From: Hahella sp. CCB-MM4
GTDB lineage: Bacteria; Pseudomonadota; Gammaproteobacteria; Pseudomonadales; Oleiphilaceae
Assembly (NCBI RefSeq): GCF_002260525.1
Contig: NZ_MRYI01000004.1
Coordinates: forward strand, 124,001 to 188,000
Direction: 5' to 3'
DNA: 64,000 bases
Both the position numbers and the translations under genes were made by a program. Below the pieces are notes generated by a model that ran no database searches, had not been told where the DNA came from, and was given only the letters and a program-made list of their open reading frames with translations. Shown piece by piece: positions 63,769-64,000 of this stretch; position 1 is the stretch's first letter, and each line of letters opens with the position of its first letter.

Positions 63769-64000
63769 CTAGAATATCCTGTTCAAACCATTCAATGCTG
63801 CCACACGGTAGGCTTCTGCCATCGTCGGATAGTTGAAAGTCGTATTCACGAAATATTCAATCGTGTTCAAATCACCGGGCTGACTCATGATGGCCTGGCC
63901 GATATGAACGATCTCTGAGGCCTGGTCACCAAAGCAGTGTATTCCCAGCAACTCTTTGGTTTCCCGGTGGAACAGGATCTTCAGCATACCGACGGTATCG
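63769..64000 (-). CDS. sthA: Soluble pyridine nucleotide transhydrogenase SthA, C-terminal part
   Basis: The frame runs in from the right edge; only the last ~77 residues are present, with no start codon. It reads [22 protein letters not shown] and then [12 protein letters not shown], ending [25 protein letters not shown]. This is the dimerisation domain end of SthA (flavoprotein disulfide reductase fold, with [15 protein letters not shown] distinctive). It exchanges reducing equivalents between NADPH and NAD+. Confidence 0.93.
   Translation of the reverse strand, partial: DTVGMLKILFHRETKELLGIHCFGDQASEIVHIGQAIMSQPGDLNTIEYFVNTTFNYPTMAEAYRVAALNGLNRIF

Noticed and set aside
1-64000. Search for tRNA, rRNA, CRISPR array, insertion sequence, integrase or phage genes
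   Set aside because: None seen by reading; the regular repeats found are short, in-frame and inside genes, without spacer structure.

Overview
The window looks like a chromosomal segment of a free-living, probably marine or aquatic gammaproteobacterium. The evidence is the run comEC-exbB-exbD-msbA-lpxK-trm112-kdsB-LMW-PTP-murB, the prpR-prpB-prpC-acnD-prpF methylcitrate operon and a C-terminal sthA fragment, a combination I associate with Pseudomonas/Marinobacter/Hahella-type genomes. I cannot name the species. I see no tRNA, rRNA, CRISPR array, transposase or phage gene.

Region 1 (1-44.6 kb) is one very large exopolysaccharide (EPS) locus. Its core genes match families described from exosortase A (XrtA/EpsH)-type EPS clusters: an OMA-family export lipoprotein, a Wzz-like chain-length protein, a BY-type tyrosine autokinase, an outer-membrane beta-barrel, an ExeA-like ATPase (35.4-41.5 kb, + strand), the priming sugar transferase (41.5-43.0 kb, - strand), a TviB-like UDP-sugar dehydrogenase (43.3 kb, + strand), a NodB deacetylase, a FemAB-like protein, an stp1-like glycosyltransferase and an exosortase-associated O-ligase. 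No exosortase and no PEP-CTERM protein is visible, although the locus runs off the left edge. About 30 kb of mostly minus-strand genes supply glycosyltransferases, two flippases, two Wzy/WaaL-type polymerase/ligases, two sulfotransferases, a pyruvyltransferase, two membrane acyltransferases, a hexapeptide acetyltransferase, an asparagine-synthase-like amidotransferase, two deacetylases, two FemAB/CelD-type acyltransferases and two lyase-like proteins. The predicted product is a heavily decorated (sulfated, pyruvylated, acylated, possibly amidated uronic-acid) secreted polysaccharide.

Within this locus, 6.0-16.5 kb differs from the rest. Transcription direction flips repeatedly, the sequence reads more AT-rich, and it carries a GMC oxidoreductase, a membrane transglutaminase-like protein and a pair of related glycosyltransferases sharing a DADD...YCGST signature with identical spacing.

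Region 2 (44.7-51.8 kb) is the methylcitrate cycle operon for propionate catabolism, all on the minus strand, headed by a GntR/FCD regulator. Repeated TTGTTTACAA-type boxes lie in front of the regulator.

Region 3 (51.7-60.9 kb, - strand) is a housekeeping envelope cluster: competence/DNA uptake channel, proton-channel pair, lipid A flippase and kinase, CMP-KDO synthesis, a tyrosine phosphatase and MurB, with several 4-base start/stop overlaps. Region 4 (61.2-64.0 kb) holds a DUF2062 protein, a DAHP synthase, a glycerophosphodiesterase, a strong terminator and the end of sthA. Strong bidirectional hairpin terminators separate the convergent units at 41.5, 44.66 and 63.74 kb.
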